This document shows positions 21,083 to 30,477 of a stretch of DNA of 64,000 nucleotides, one piece after another (the first letter of the stretch is position 1; every line of letters begins with the position of its first letter). The notes under the pieces are model-generated. The model made no database searches, was not told the DNA's origin, and worked only from the letters and a program-made list of their open reading frames with translations. The DNA lies in NCBI GenBank assembly GCA_021432635.1, contig MU270054.1, forward strand, positions 124,001 through 188,000, read 5' to 3'. The translations under genes and the position numbers were made by a program. This stretch comes from Thozetella sp. PMI_491 (lineage: Eukaryota > Ascomycota > Sordariomycetes > Chaetosphaeriales > Chaetosphaeriaceae).

Positions 21083-22399
21083 ATGATGGTTCGCACATCT
21101 CTTCTGTTTGCGTGGGCCTTTCTGGCGATGGGCTCAGAGGCCTTCTGGCACGAAAACTTTACAGCCGGGGCCGATGTGAGCGGAAATTATCTCTATCCTC
21201 CGTCCCAAGATCCGTGGTACACGGCCCCGGACGGCTGGGAGAAAACCGCCCCAGGCACCGTGCTGCGGGTCCGCCCCCATGCCTATAACATCACGCCTTC
21301 CGCCATCGAGAACGTCAATGACACCTTTCAGATCCTATTCCGCACCACAGACAGCCAGGAGAACGCCACATGGGCGGTTACGACCGTCTTCACCCCTAAG
21401 CGCGGCTGCACCGCCGCGAATGCCAGCAACTGCTCCCACGGCATCGTCTCCTACCAGCTGCCGTATGACACGTCCTGCTTAGACGCCGGCCCGAGCTTCG
21501 GCCTCCAATTCGGAGAGCCATATGGCGAGATGGCCGAGATGCTTGGCCGCGGCTGGTGGGTGTCGGTGCCCGACTACGAAGGGCCGCTCGCTGCCTACGG
21601 CGCCAACATCCTCGCCGGCTACGTCACGTTGGACTCTCTGCGCGCTCTCCTCAAGACGGTCGGCCAGTTCGGCTTCGACACGGAAAAGGCCCGCCTCGGG
21701 CTCTGGGGCTACAGCAACGGCGCCTCCGCCACGGACACCGCCATGGAGTTTGCCGAGAAGTACGCCCCGGAGCTGAAGATTGCGGGAGCCGCGATCGGAG
21801 GGCTCTCGCCTAACGTGACGACCTCTGGTCCGCTAGTCAACGGAAACCAGGTGTCGGGCTTGCTGGTGCAGGGCATCATCGGGATCACGACCCAATACCC
21901 AGAGCAGCGCAAGTACCTGATGAGCCGGCTGAAGCAGTCGGGCCCGTACAATGCGACCGAGTTCTTCCGCGCAAGCACCATGAGCGGTTGGAACTCTCTG
22001 CTCTACTACTGCTACGTCGACATCTTCGAGTACTTCATCGGCGGGCAGGAGGACCTAGCGGTGCCCCAAATGGTGGACATGTTCGCTCGCGAAGGGACGC
22101 TGGGCAACTTTGGTGTCCCCAAGATGCCCATATTCATGTACCATGCTGTCGATGACGACATGACACCTATCGGGCAGACGGACGCTGTGGTGGACGGCTA
22201 CTGCAAGCACGGGGCGAACATCTTGTATCACCGCAACCTCTGGGGTGGCCACAACGACGAGCTCACAAACGGCCGCCAGCGGGCTCTCGACTTCCTCGGC
22301 AATGTCTTCGACGGAACTAAGGTGCTGTCGTTCCCATCTACGGGCTGCCAGACGGTCAATGTCACGTTTATGCAAGATCCAAATCAGAAGATTGCGTGA
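21083..22399 (+). CDS. secreted lipase, LIP family (PF03583 type)
   Basis: Single exon, 438 residues from the ATG at 21083; the open frame begins at a TTG nine bases earlier, which I do not use. The family (Candida LIP/Aspergillus secretory lipases) hydrolyses triacylglycerols and esters. Seen: a signal peptide (MMVRTSLLFAWAFLAMGSEA), the mature start with DPWYTAPDGWEKTAPGTVLRVR (typical of the family), FRTTDSQENATWAVTTVF, the strand GWWVSVPDYEGPLAAYGA, nucleophile Ser about 211 in LGLWGYSNGASAT, the acid in YHAVDDDMTPI, and the His in LWGGHNDE. Several Asn-X-Ser/Thr sequons and paired cysteines (GCTAANASNC, DTSCLDAG) fit an extracellular enzyme. The catalytic triad appears complete. Confidence 0.9.
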   Translation: MMVRTSLLFAWAFLAMGSEAFWHENFTAGADVSGNYLYPPSQDPWYTAPDGWEKTAPGTVLRVRPHAYNITPSAIENVNDTFQILFRTTDSQENATWAVTTVFTPKRGCTAANASNCSHGIVSYQLPYDTSCLDAGPSFGLQFGEPYGEMAEMLGRGWWVSVPDYEGPLAAYGANILAGYVTLDSLRALLKTVGQFGFDTEKARLGLWGYSNGASATDTAMEFAEKYAPELKIAGAAIGGLSPNVTTSGPLVNGNQVSGLLVQGIIGITTQYPEQRKYLMSRLKQSGPYNATEFFRASTMSGWNSLLYYCYVDIFEYFIGGQEDLAVPQMVDMFAREGTLGNFGVPKMPIFMYHAVDDDMTPIGQTDAVVDGYCKHGANILYHRNLWGGHNDELTNGRQRALDFLGNVFDGTKVLSFPSTGCQTVNVTFMQDPNQKIA

Positions 22400-22913
22400 T
22401 GGCCAGAGCGCAGGGTATAGTGATGATCTGGGCTGATTACATTGTAACACAATACTTTGGGGGGGTAGGGGCAATACTCAGAACTGTCTTGTGTTTTAAA
22501 ACGAAGGCCAGGTGACTTCTGGGTGAGTGATGATGCATTCGGCGGAAGCCTTTGATCAGTGACGTTTCCGCACCCTTCTCCCGGTGATGCGAAAGGTGCA
22601 GAGCTCTTAGCGTAGTTGGGACACTGACTGCGCATAATCTCCGCCATTGCCTTTACTGAAAGGTTTCGGGTTCGACCCCGACCCTAGTACATACTAGGGT
22701 AAGCATCACCGCATCTTTTTTTTTTTCCTCGTTAGAGGGGCCAAGGAAATTGGTGTTTACTAGGAAGAGACTACTTTATGATCGCGGTCTTTGGGTACCT
22801 GAACTTTTTGGAGGCTCACGATCTCACTTAGATACTGATCTGTGGAAACGAGAGTGGTATTCTTGCAAAACTTTTACTCTATACAGATAAACTGTCCATA
22901 ATCCAGTACAGCA
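22400..22913. other. intergenic with tRNA-like remnant
   Basis: Convergent 3' flanks of the lipase and of the unknown gene at 22914-23561. The only structure seen is the pol III-like segment listed at 22600-22726. Confidence 0.55.
22600..22726 (+). repeat. tRNA-like / SINE-like remnant with A box, B box and T-run
   Basis: A perfect A-box match TAGCGTAGTTGG (22608-22619) and a perfect B-box match GGTTCGACCCC (22669-22679) lie 61 nt apart. An ...GCATAATC... segment in the anticodon-loop region recalls tRNA-Met(CAT). The acceptor ends do not pair, so this is not an intact tRNA. After the B box come a 9-bp perfect hairpin (ACCCTAGTA/TACTAGGGT, 22681-22700) and an 11-T run (22716-22726), which resembles a pol III terminator. 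A decayed tRNA gene or a tRNA-derived SINE fragment are both possible. Confidence 0.4.
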
Positions 22914-23561
22914 CTACTCGAGAAGTGGTACATCCGGCTTCCGCTCCAACTTGAGTCCCACATCCTCGCGCAGATACACCTCGTGGAACATCCACAGGTA
23001 TGGCTGCTTTCCGATATGCTGGAATATCTCGATGAACCTATTATCCGGGCTGTCCGTCAGGAGGACGATACGCCACAAGTTTACCGGGCGCTCCTCGGTC
23101 CCGACGGCCGAGTGCTCAACGTGGAATAGGGGCTGGCCATCCCCCGCCACAATCTTGCGGCCGTCGGGGGTGACGAACTCGCTCGCACCAATGAAGACGA
23201 TACGCTTCTCCTTCTTGTAGATGCGCACGTGCTCGATGACGGTCGACCACTCGTGGTCCAGCCACCGCGCCTGGTCGCCGACGCGTGTAAACTCCTCGAC
23301 CTCGTCGTCGTCCCGTGTTGAGGGGAAGCGCTCCAGGCTGCCGGGGCGCACGACGCCGCCGAGGTACTTGTCGGGGCGAGACGCCTTGCGGACCTCCATA
23401 TCCCAGACCTCCGTCAGGGTGTAGTTGTGTGGTCGGTCGATGGTGTAGGCATTGGCGATGATTTCGTTCACGTCTTGCGGGGGCACCTTGATGGCGGTGT
23501 TCTTGGGGTCCTCGAACGCTGCGTCGAGGACTTGAAGATGCTCAAGGCCGGCGGTAGCCAT
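22914..23561 (-). CDS. uncharacterised protein (215 aa)
   Basis: Single exon. Start taken at the ATG at 23561 (MATAGLEHLQVLDAAFEDPKN), because the 44 upstream residues (frame open to an ATG at 23693) are low-complexity Lys/Pro/Thr. I do not recognise the family. Seen: DVNEIIANAYTIDRPHNYTLTEVWDMEVRKASRPDKYLGG near the N-terminus, a central domain STVIEHVRIYKKEKRIVFIGASEFVTPDG, then RKIVAGDGQPLFHVEHSAVG, and a C-terminal helix FIEIFQHIGKQPYLWMFHEVYLREDVG. It has no signal peptide or membrane segment, so it is probably cytosolic. The mix of beta strands with well-spaced charged residues argues for a real folded protein. Confidence 0.65.
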   Translation of the reverse strand: MATAGLEHLQVLDAAFEDPKNTAIKVPPQDVNEIIANAYTIDRPHNYTLTEVWDMEVRKASRPDKYLGGVVRPGSLERFPSTRDDDEVEEFTRVGDQARWLDHEWSTVIEHVRIYKKEKRIVFIGASEFVTPDGRKIVAGDGQPLFHVEHSAVGTEERPVNLWRIVLLTDSPDNRFIEIFQHIGKQPYLWMFHEVYLREDVGLKLERKPDVPLLE

Positions 23562-26280
23562 TGGTGTGATTTTATGGTATTGGGTTTTGGGATGTTTGGG
23601 CGTTGATCTTGGTGGTTTTGAGACTGTTGGCCTGGTCTTTATGGTGTGTGGAGTGTGTCTGATGGCTTGCTTGAATTCTCCAGCTCCATTCATAGATTCC
23701 CTAGTGTTTATATAGGCATTGTGGCCTATTTCTTGTCATCGCGACATTGCTTCTCTAGTCCATAGTCCGACGCAATGCGAGTTCCAGAACCTACTTCGCT
23801 TCGCTTCAATCCTGTCCTATCTCCGTATGGGTCTGTATTAGGAATCCAATATGCTCTAGGCTGTCGAGGATAGAAGCGCCACTCGTGTGTTCTGCTCCGT
23901 CTCTCCGTATGAGCACAGAATGGGCCTAGTAGATGGGGTTTGCTTGGCGAGCTTCAAGTATCCACAATTAGTCATGAATGCCAAAGTTGGCTTACGAAGT
24001 GCCCCCTGCTCGCGCGTCTTGGCTCGCGACTCGGCTTCTGCTGCTTCAAGCGACCTCCTGTCACGACGCCGCGACATGGTCTTAGTAATGCCCATCGATG
24101 CCCCCGGCACCACAGCGACTTTTATTTCATGCCTCGCACTCACGTCCTAGAATCATTCGCATCCCTTGGGGTGCGCATTCGACAGAGCAGCAGCACTGTG
24201 CTGTAGTACCTTCGGCAACCGATTGCGCGAGTTGAGCAAAGACCCACCGTCGGGCCTAAGGTGGACCTTTGTGGAAAGACGATGACGCTAGGGCAAGCGA
24301 GGAAGCGCTCTCTACCTGTATCCCCAGGTTGGCAACATCCAAAAACAAGATGCATGAGTGTGGTGAACCGGCGCCGTCCACTCCACGGTAATTTGTCTTG
24401 AAAAAGCATCCTTTTACCAAGGGTAAAAATGTTTATTTCAATGACTCCAATACTCCCAAACGCCTTTATATCCAACTCAGCTCTTACTCCTCTAGATTTG
24501 CTGCCACTTTGCCTAACCAAAACACCTGTCATCCGCCCAGACAGAAACACCGGCCCTACAAGTCTTTGCTCGCAGAGAGACTGCCTGCACTGTATGGGCA
24601 TTCGAATAAGGAGTTTGTTAAGATTTAATACTATAAACAATTGCCTCGCTATTTAACGAGCTACCTTACGGCTGCAAAAGGGCGCTCTGTTCCGGAGCCG
24701 TCGAGGTCTATTCCGCATATCGCGAGCTTCATGGATTTGCAAGGCATGGACTTTGGCCGAACGAAGCAAAGTCGACGACAATAAAGGATTTCTTAATTCT
24801 ATCATTTCCAACAAGTTCTTCTTATAACTAGGTGCAGATTTACCAAGGTTTTCCCGTCCTGACCTCGTTCACTTTGACCTGTCATTCACCTAATCGCCCG
24901 ATTAACTACAGGGTAACCCCAAACCCGGTGTTAGGACTGCTGAAAATAACTGGCGCGGGTTGTCGATTTTAGCAGCTGAAATACTAAGGCGCCGCCCATG
25001 GTGCACAGCTCCCAATTGAGCCAACAACACGTGACCCCCAACCACATCTTGTGGTCAGCTACATAGGTACCTAAGCCAAGAATGGATGCGACACAAGGTC
25101 AGTTATTGCTAAAGTTGCAGTGCTGGGGTTGACGGCCCCGTCCCTGCACAAGCCGCGTGGAGAGCAAGATCGGCCCGAGATTACCCTAAATCGAAGCTGC
25201 TGCCTACCTACCTTACCTTGTATGGTCTATTGAGGATAACTGCCGTGGGTCCCGGAACTGGTAATAGAGGTCGTATCCACCAAACGTCTAATTATTCCGT
25301 ACATCGGCCCAAGTCTCGAAATCCAGCCGATATAGGCATGCATCTGGATACTCATCAGGCCGTCAACTTCCCTTGGGAAGAAATCAGACTATGTGTACAT
25401 TGCGCAGCTCGCGAGTGAGCAAGATCGCGTCGCAATAGCAGCTGCGGAAACGGCCTGCAAACTCGAATCTCCGCTGACGAGCAACCCGGCAGCCATTTCT
25501 CTGCTGGAGATGGCTCTTTTCGAGGTCCGGAAAACGCCGCACAGCAATAAGAATAGAAGCACCCAGAAGAGGTCAAGAGCGAAGTTAGTGTCGTGCAACG
25601 CGCAACTGCGGGGCACTGCAAGAAGCGAGGCGATGTGCTGCTAGTCATGAATTCCGTGTTGTGCTGGCCTGGCTCCGCAATTTTCCGCCTGCAAATGGTG
25701 AACCAACCAGTCAGGCATTGCTTGGGTGCCTACTGTTTAGGTTCAAAGCCGAAGCGCAAGAACTTAGGAGTGAAGCCTCGTTGCACTGCCCCAGAGTGCC
25801 CAGATCCTTAGGTCTTCCTATGTAGGCCCAGCACGCCCCAGGTGCCGCAAATGTGCCGCAAATTAGAATTGTGCTAGTGGGCGCTGTGTTGGCGAACCAG
25901 CCAATCAGATGGCGACCCGGCCTCAGCCCTACTACGGCCCTGGAGGCAGCGGCCGTCTCTGGTTGGCTGGGTCGAGCTCCCGATGCACCTTTCCATCTAC
26001 GGCTCGAGGTACCCTGGACACCACTAAGTACAAGCCAGGGAACAATCGTCATCGCTAACATGGAACCAATCCTGCGAAAGTACCAGACGCCTTCCCGAGT
26101 ATACATCTCATCTCCAGGCACGGCATCGGCATTCCCATTGCCATCATGTATAAGTATGCCCGGTCTGGTCGTCTCGTCTGTGTTTGGTTTCTGCCACCAC
26201 GCACCTCTACGCGCTCCGTACATATTTTCTCCATCTTTTCCTATCTCGTCAGCAGTCCTAATTCTTCGACATATTTGGTA
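23562..26280. other. long intergenic region (2.7 kb)
   Basis: The longest gene-poor stretch. It contains the promoter of the unknown gene at its left and of the S33 peptidase at its right. AT-rich blocks occur near 24390-24480 and 24600-24660, and a CACGTG E-box at 25028-25033. An 83-codon frame from 25393 (IAQLASEQDRVAIAAAETAC near its start) has mildly coding-like composition but no recognised family. I see no transposon ends. Confidence 0.5.
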
Positions 26281-27825
26281 ATGATGATGCTCGACGCCAA
26301 CACTTGGGTCGGCCTGACCCTCGCCCTCTTGGCGGCAACACCTTCGGCCTCGGCCACGCCGCTCAAGAAGCGCGGCACGGCCTGGAACGGCAAGGGCTGC
26401 ACGTCGACGAAGCCCACCATCAATTTCACGTCATGCCCGGCCGAGCTCATGTTCCCGGCCGAGGTCGAGTGCGGTACCCTCGCCGTGCCCATCGACCACA
26501 ACAACCCCAGCGCCGACAGCACGTTGGACCTCTGGGTATCCCGCCGGAAAGCCAACGGCACGGCCGGCTCCCAGGGCACCTTCTTCTTCAACAACGGCGG
26601 GCCTGGCGCGGCCTCGTCGACCTTCTGGCCCTACGTCACACTGGGCCTGCCTGTCTTCAGCCAGGCGCTCCTCGAGGCGTTCGACATCATCGCCATCGAC
26701 CCGCGCGGCATTGGCCTGAGCACGCCGATCCAGTGCGATCACGAGCTCTGGAATGCGGCGCCCAAGTCGTTCGCCACCGACGATGAGAGCTTCGCCGCCC
26801 TCGTCGACTGGAACAAGAAGTTCTCGGCGAGCTGCGCCGAGCGCACCGGCCCGCTCTTCAACTTCTTCGACACCGTCTCCACCGTCAAGGACTACGACCT
26901 CGTGCGCGAGGTCCTCGGCGTCGACAAGATCCACTTCGCCGGCTACTCGTACGGCACCCTCCAGGGTCAGGTCTACGCCGAGCTCTACCCGGAGCGCGTC
27001 GGCCGCTTCGTCCTCGACGGCCTGACGGACCACACCGTCGGCGGCATGTCGGCCATCATGACCGAGACGCTCACCTACGAGGTTACCCTCAGGCAGTTCT
27101 TTGATTGGTGCGACGCCTCGACCGATTGCCCGTTGCATGGCGAGCCCGTCGAGGAGTACTTCGTCCAGCTGAGCACCGCCGACGAGCTTCCTGCACCCTC
27201 GTGCAACGGCACCTGCCTGCCGACCGTCCGCGGCGAGGACGTCATCAACGCCGCGCAGCTCGCTCTCGCCTGGGTCGACGCGCCGCCCCTCCCAAGCTGG
27301 GCCGACTTCGCCTCCAGCATCAAGGCCGCCATCGACGGCGACGCGTCGGCCTTCTCCGTTGCGATCCAGACCGAGGATGCCAACCGAGGATCCGACTCGC
27401 CCTTCCTCAACCGCGCCACCATGTGCCAGGACTATGGCAGCTCGGCGGAGTCGGCTGCCGACATCAAGCGCATCGTCGACGTCGCTAGCCGCCTGACGCC
27501 GCTAACGCGCGGGGGCGGCCAGGCCTTCGCCGCCACTGCGTACTGCGCGGGCTGGGGTGCGCCGCTGAGCTTCCCGCCGCGGCCCCTGGACGCCGCCAAG
27601 GTGGCCGGGCTGCCGCCGGTGCTGCTCGTCAATGCTTTCTACGACCCCGAGACGAGCGCGGCCTGGGCCGAGGGCGTCCGTGGCCAGCTCCCCAGCGCGG
27701 TGAACATCTGGCGCAACGGCAGCGGCCACACGAGCTACCTGCGCAATGGCAAGACGGCGCGGGCGATGGATGCGTTTCTGATTGAGGGCACGATCCCGGC
27801 AGACGGCACCACCTACGACTCTTAG
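26281..27825 (+). CDS. secreted S33-like peptidase with TAP-like C-terminal domain
   Basis: Single exon, 514 residues from the ATG at 26281. The frame extends 45 codons upstream without a signal, so I start at MMMLDANTWVGLTLALLAATPSASA, a signal peptide. The family (alpha/beta hydrolase plus TAP-like C-terminal domain) contains tripeptidyl and prolyl aminopeptidases. Seen: a Cys-rich start (CTSTKPTINFTSCPAEL), the oxyanion region FFFNNGGPGA, IIAIDPRGIGLSTPIQC, nucleophile Ser about 223 in FAGYSYGTLQGQVYAELYP, and a cap with two disulfide-candidate pairs. In the TAP-like part there is YCAGW followed by PPVLLVNAFYDPETSAAWAEG (acid) and NGSGHTSYLRNG (His). The triad is complete. High codon GC3 explains the long open antisense frames, which I do not accept as genes. 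Confidence 0.9.
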   Translation: MMMLDANTWVGLTLALLAATPSASATPLKKRGTAWNGKGCTSTKPTINFTSCPAELMFPAEVECGTLAVPIDHNNPSADSTLDLWVSRRKANGTAGSQGTFFFNNGGPGAASSTFWPYVTLGLPVFSQALLEAFDIIAIDPRGIGLSTPIQCDHELWNAAPKSFATDDESFAALVDWNKKFSASCAERTGPLFNFFDTVSTVKDYDLVREVLGVDKIHFAGYSYGTLQGQVYAELYPERVGRFVLDGLTDHTVGGMSAIMTETLTYEVTLRQFFDWCDASTDCPLHGEPVEEYFVQLSTADELPAPSCNGTCLPTVRGEDVINAAQLALAWVDAPPLPSWADFASSIKAAIDGDASAFSVAIQTEDANRGSDSPFLNRATMCQDYGSSAESAADIKRIVDVASRLTPLTRGGGQAFAATAYCAGWGAPLSFPPRPLDAAKVAGLPPVLLVNAFYDPETSAAWAEGVRGQLPSAVNIWRNGSGHTSYLRNGKTARAMDAFLIEGTIPADGTTYDS

Positions 27826-28306
27826 ACGTAATCTGGAGAGGCATTGGGCAGCGGGACACAGGCATTGGGCGGTGCATTTGTTAGACTGCCTACTCTTTAT
27901 ACCCTTTAGACTGTATGATCATCAAAATTTATATGAAATTATGGCACATGAACGAGCGTACAAAATTTAGGCCAAAGGTAACTGTATGTAAGCAAGATTG
28001 GTTTGGCCGAATTCAGTTCACATCAGCATCAACTCATTAGGCTCGTCAGGCATTGGGCGGAAACACGTGTGGCCCATAAGTTATATTGCACCGCCTGTTT
28101 AAATTACTGCATAGTTGAAAGTATACCTCAGAAGCCAAGCTTCACGCGGCGTATTAGACATGACTGAAGGTTGCTGAATGCAAGCAAGGACGAGGGCCTC
28201 TCCTTTACGCTACCGCCGTATACACAGTTGGGGTGAGGAGGAAGGCCCGTATTAGCCTTGCAATATGTTGCTGCTTTAGCAGAAAAGAAAAGAAGGTGTC
28301 GAAGCT
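27826..28306. other. intergenic, no gene seen
   Basis: Convergent 3' flanks of the S33 peptidase and aspartic protease genes. AT-rich at 27890-27970. Nothing else is seen. Confidence 0.6.
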
Positions 28307-30477
28307 CTAAAGCAGAGCAAAGGCAACTGCAGCCGCGAGACCGACACCCGCCTGCGCGACAATCTTGCCGGCCCCGGCCGTGGGGATGGATCGGGTAGAT
28401 GTAGGTGTGATCGGGACCCCAGTCACCGACGTGCTCCTGGAGGTGATGGGTGCTGTACCAATGATAGAGCTGTTTGAGCCACGGACTGTACTGATGATAG
28501 TCTGCGGCGGGGGCGCCGTCGACACCGTCACCGTCGAGGTCCTAGACGTCACGGTGGTCTGTGGAGGCGCGGCAGCAGAGCTGCTAGAGGTACGCACAGT
28601 AGCTGGAACGGTGCCCGGAACCGTCGTCGCTGGGCAAAACGTGGTGTAGCTCGTGATGATCTGGGTTGTGACCTGGCCGATGGGGCAGTTGGTCACGGTC
28701 TGAGGGCACGCAGTGACGGTGAACACCGTGGTGATCCGGACAGTCGAGGTGATCGTCGACTGGGTGGATGTAGCTGAACTGCTTGACGAACTAATGCGCG
28801 AGGACGTGACCGTAGTGGAAGCGCTACTGGCGGGCCGAGACGTAGATGTTTGCGACGAGCTCGCTGCAGAAGACGACGACGTCAACAATGATGTAGCGGA
28901 TGACGATATACTCGCGGACGATGCCCGCGACGAGCCGCTGGTGGCACTCGTAGAGGACGCCAAGGTGCTGGTGGAGAACGACGATGCGCTCGATGTGGCC
29001 GTGGTCGAGCTGCTAGCAGGGCGTGTAGTCGATGAGGTCGTTGAAGAGGCAGTGGACGTCGAACTGGTCGTGCTCCCGCAACCTCCGACGATGGACGGCA
29101 CCGCGTTCGGTCCGGTGCCAATAGCGACGAGGTTGGTGCCGCAGTTAGCCGCCTGCGCAAGATGGATGTTCTGCTGGTCCTGATCAAAGACCACGTAGGC
29201 AGCACGAAGGAACGAGTCTCCAAGAATGTAGATTCCTAGGGCTGTGTTAGTTATCCATTCTTTCGTAGACTATAGGACAGGAAAATGCTATACCAGAAGT
29301 GGGACGCGTCCCGATGACGCATACGTTACTTCCGACGAACCAGATGATGTCCTTGTATGCAACCTTGATCGTCTTACCGCCAAACTTGAAGTCCACAGAT
29401 CCAGGCTGGTTGGCGACGTCGCAGCTTACAATGTAGTATCCCGAGCCGCCGGGGTCGAGCTGAGCAGTCGGGAAGTTTGTTCCGATGGCGGTGTGCAGAT
29501 ATGCGGGGAGGTAGCTCAGCGTGCTACCACTATCGAGCAGGACAGTCAAAGGCGATGTGGTGAGCACGGTGGTGCCGATGGACACGGAAGCGAGGTTGAC
29601 CCAATACCTAACTGTGTCAGAAGAAAGTATACGAGCGGTAAAGTCGCGCGCCATCCTACCTCGCTGCGCCGTCGGTGGACGGGGCAATAGGCAGCTTCTC
29701 CAGTGCGCCGGTATACTTTCCGGTGTCGAGGCCGCCGAAGATGATGGATCCCACCGCACTATCGATGCTGCGCAGGTCGAGGCTGAAAGCACGGCTCTGC
29801 GTGAACCCTTGCGCCTTGAGGCTGTCGATGAAAAAGGAGTACTGGTAGTTTCCGGTGATATAGGGCCCAATTCCCAAGATCCCGAAGGGCAGCTGGTAGC
29901 TGTTGCTGGCAACACCGAAGGTCTGTCCGGCGAGTGCTGCAGCTAGTTGGTCACAGGCAAGTAAGCACATCTGATCGCAGGGTTCCGGGGAGGCAAGCAC
30001 GGCCTCCTGGCCGGCAAGAGGCGATCAAGGTAACTACTTACAGCCAGCCCGAACTGTGTCCTGGACGTAAGTGACCGTCGCATTTCCAATTCCATACCGC
30101 AGAGTATAGGTTGGACCTCCGCTACGGTATGTGGTTGACTGTGAAGCGGTATAGTGAGGAAGCGAGTTGCAGAAGGCCTGTTGGGTTGCGCTGCCGGCGT
30201 TGGCGCAGTTCGGGTTGACCCACAGATCCGTCGAACCTGTGTCGAGCTGGACAACGACGTTCTGCGGCGGCGTACCGAACTGCAGCTGGATCGTGTACGA
30301 GGTTCCACTCTCCTGCTTGGTCAAGTCGACCGAGTTCTGCCTCTTGCTGGCCTCGGCAGGTGCTTGCGTCGGGTTCTGGACTGTGACAGGGAACCTGACG
30401 TAGTCCGGGCCGACCTGGATATTTTCCTGGGCGGCCGCCAGGGCAGTGAGCCCGGCGAGCAGGAACGAGATTCTCAT
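28307..30477 (-). CDS. GPI-anchored pepsin-like aspartic protease (yapsin-like)
   Basis: Four exons: 30477-30042, 29942-29660, 29607-29294 and 29235-28307; 653 residues. Introns are 99, 52, 52 and 58 nt or slightly different, each with GT...AG and restoring the frame (GAARYWVNL and TRPTSGIYILGDSFLR at the joins). The family cleaves proteins at the cell surface. Seen: a signal peptide (MRISFLLAGLTALAAA), a short propeptide ending Lys45-Arg46 (Kex2-type), first catalytic Asp79 in QLDTGSTDLW, second Asp about 265 in LLDSGSTLSYLP, and cysteines in CANAGSATQQAFC and SCDVANQP. A long Ser/Thr-rich stalk of about 240 residues follows, with a hydrophobic C-terminus (AQAGVGLAAAVAFALL) as a GPI signal. 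The two catalytic motifs are intact. The gene looks functional and surface-anchored, like OpsB/yapsins. Confidence 0.92.

Noticed and set aside
1-22400. Secondary-metabolite gene cluster around the SnoaL-like, NmrA-like and flavoprotein genes
   Set aside because: No polyketide synthase, NRPS, terpene cyclase, P450 or pathway regulator is present; the tailoring-type genes are scattered among unrelated ones.
25711-26223. 170-codon minus-strand frame upstream of the S33 peptidase
   Set aside because: No domain, no signal, lies in the promoter region, composition near random.
26431-27138. Long open frame antisense to the S33 peptidase gene
   Set aside because: Composition follows from the high GC3 of the sense gene (rich in Glu, Gly, Arg, Val with no domain); the sense gene has a full catalytic triad and signal peptide.
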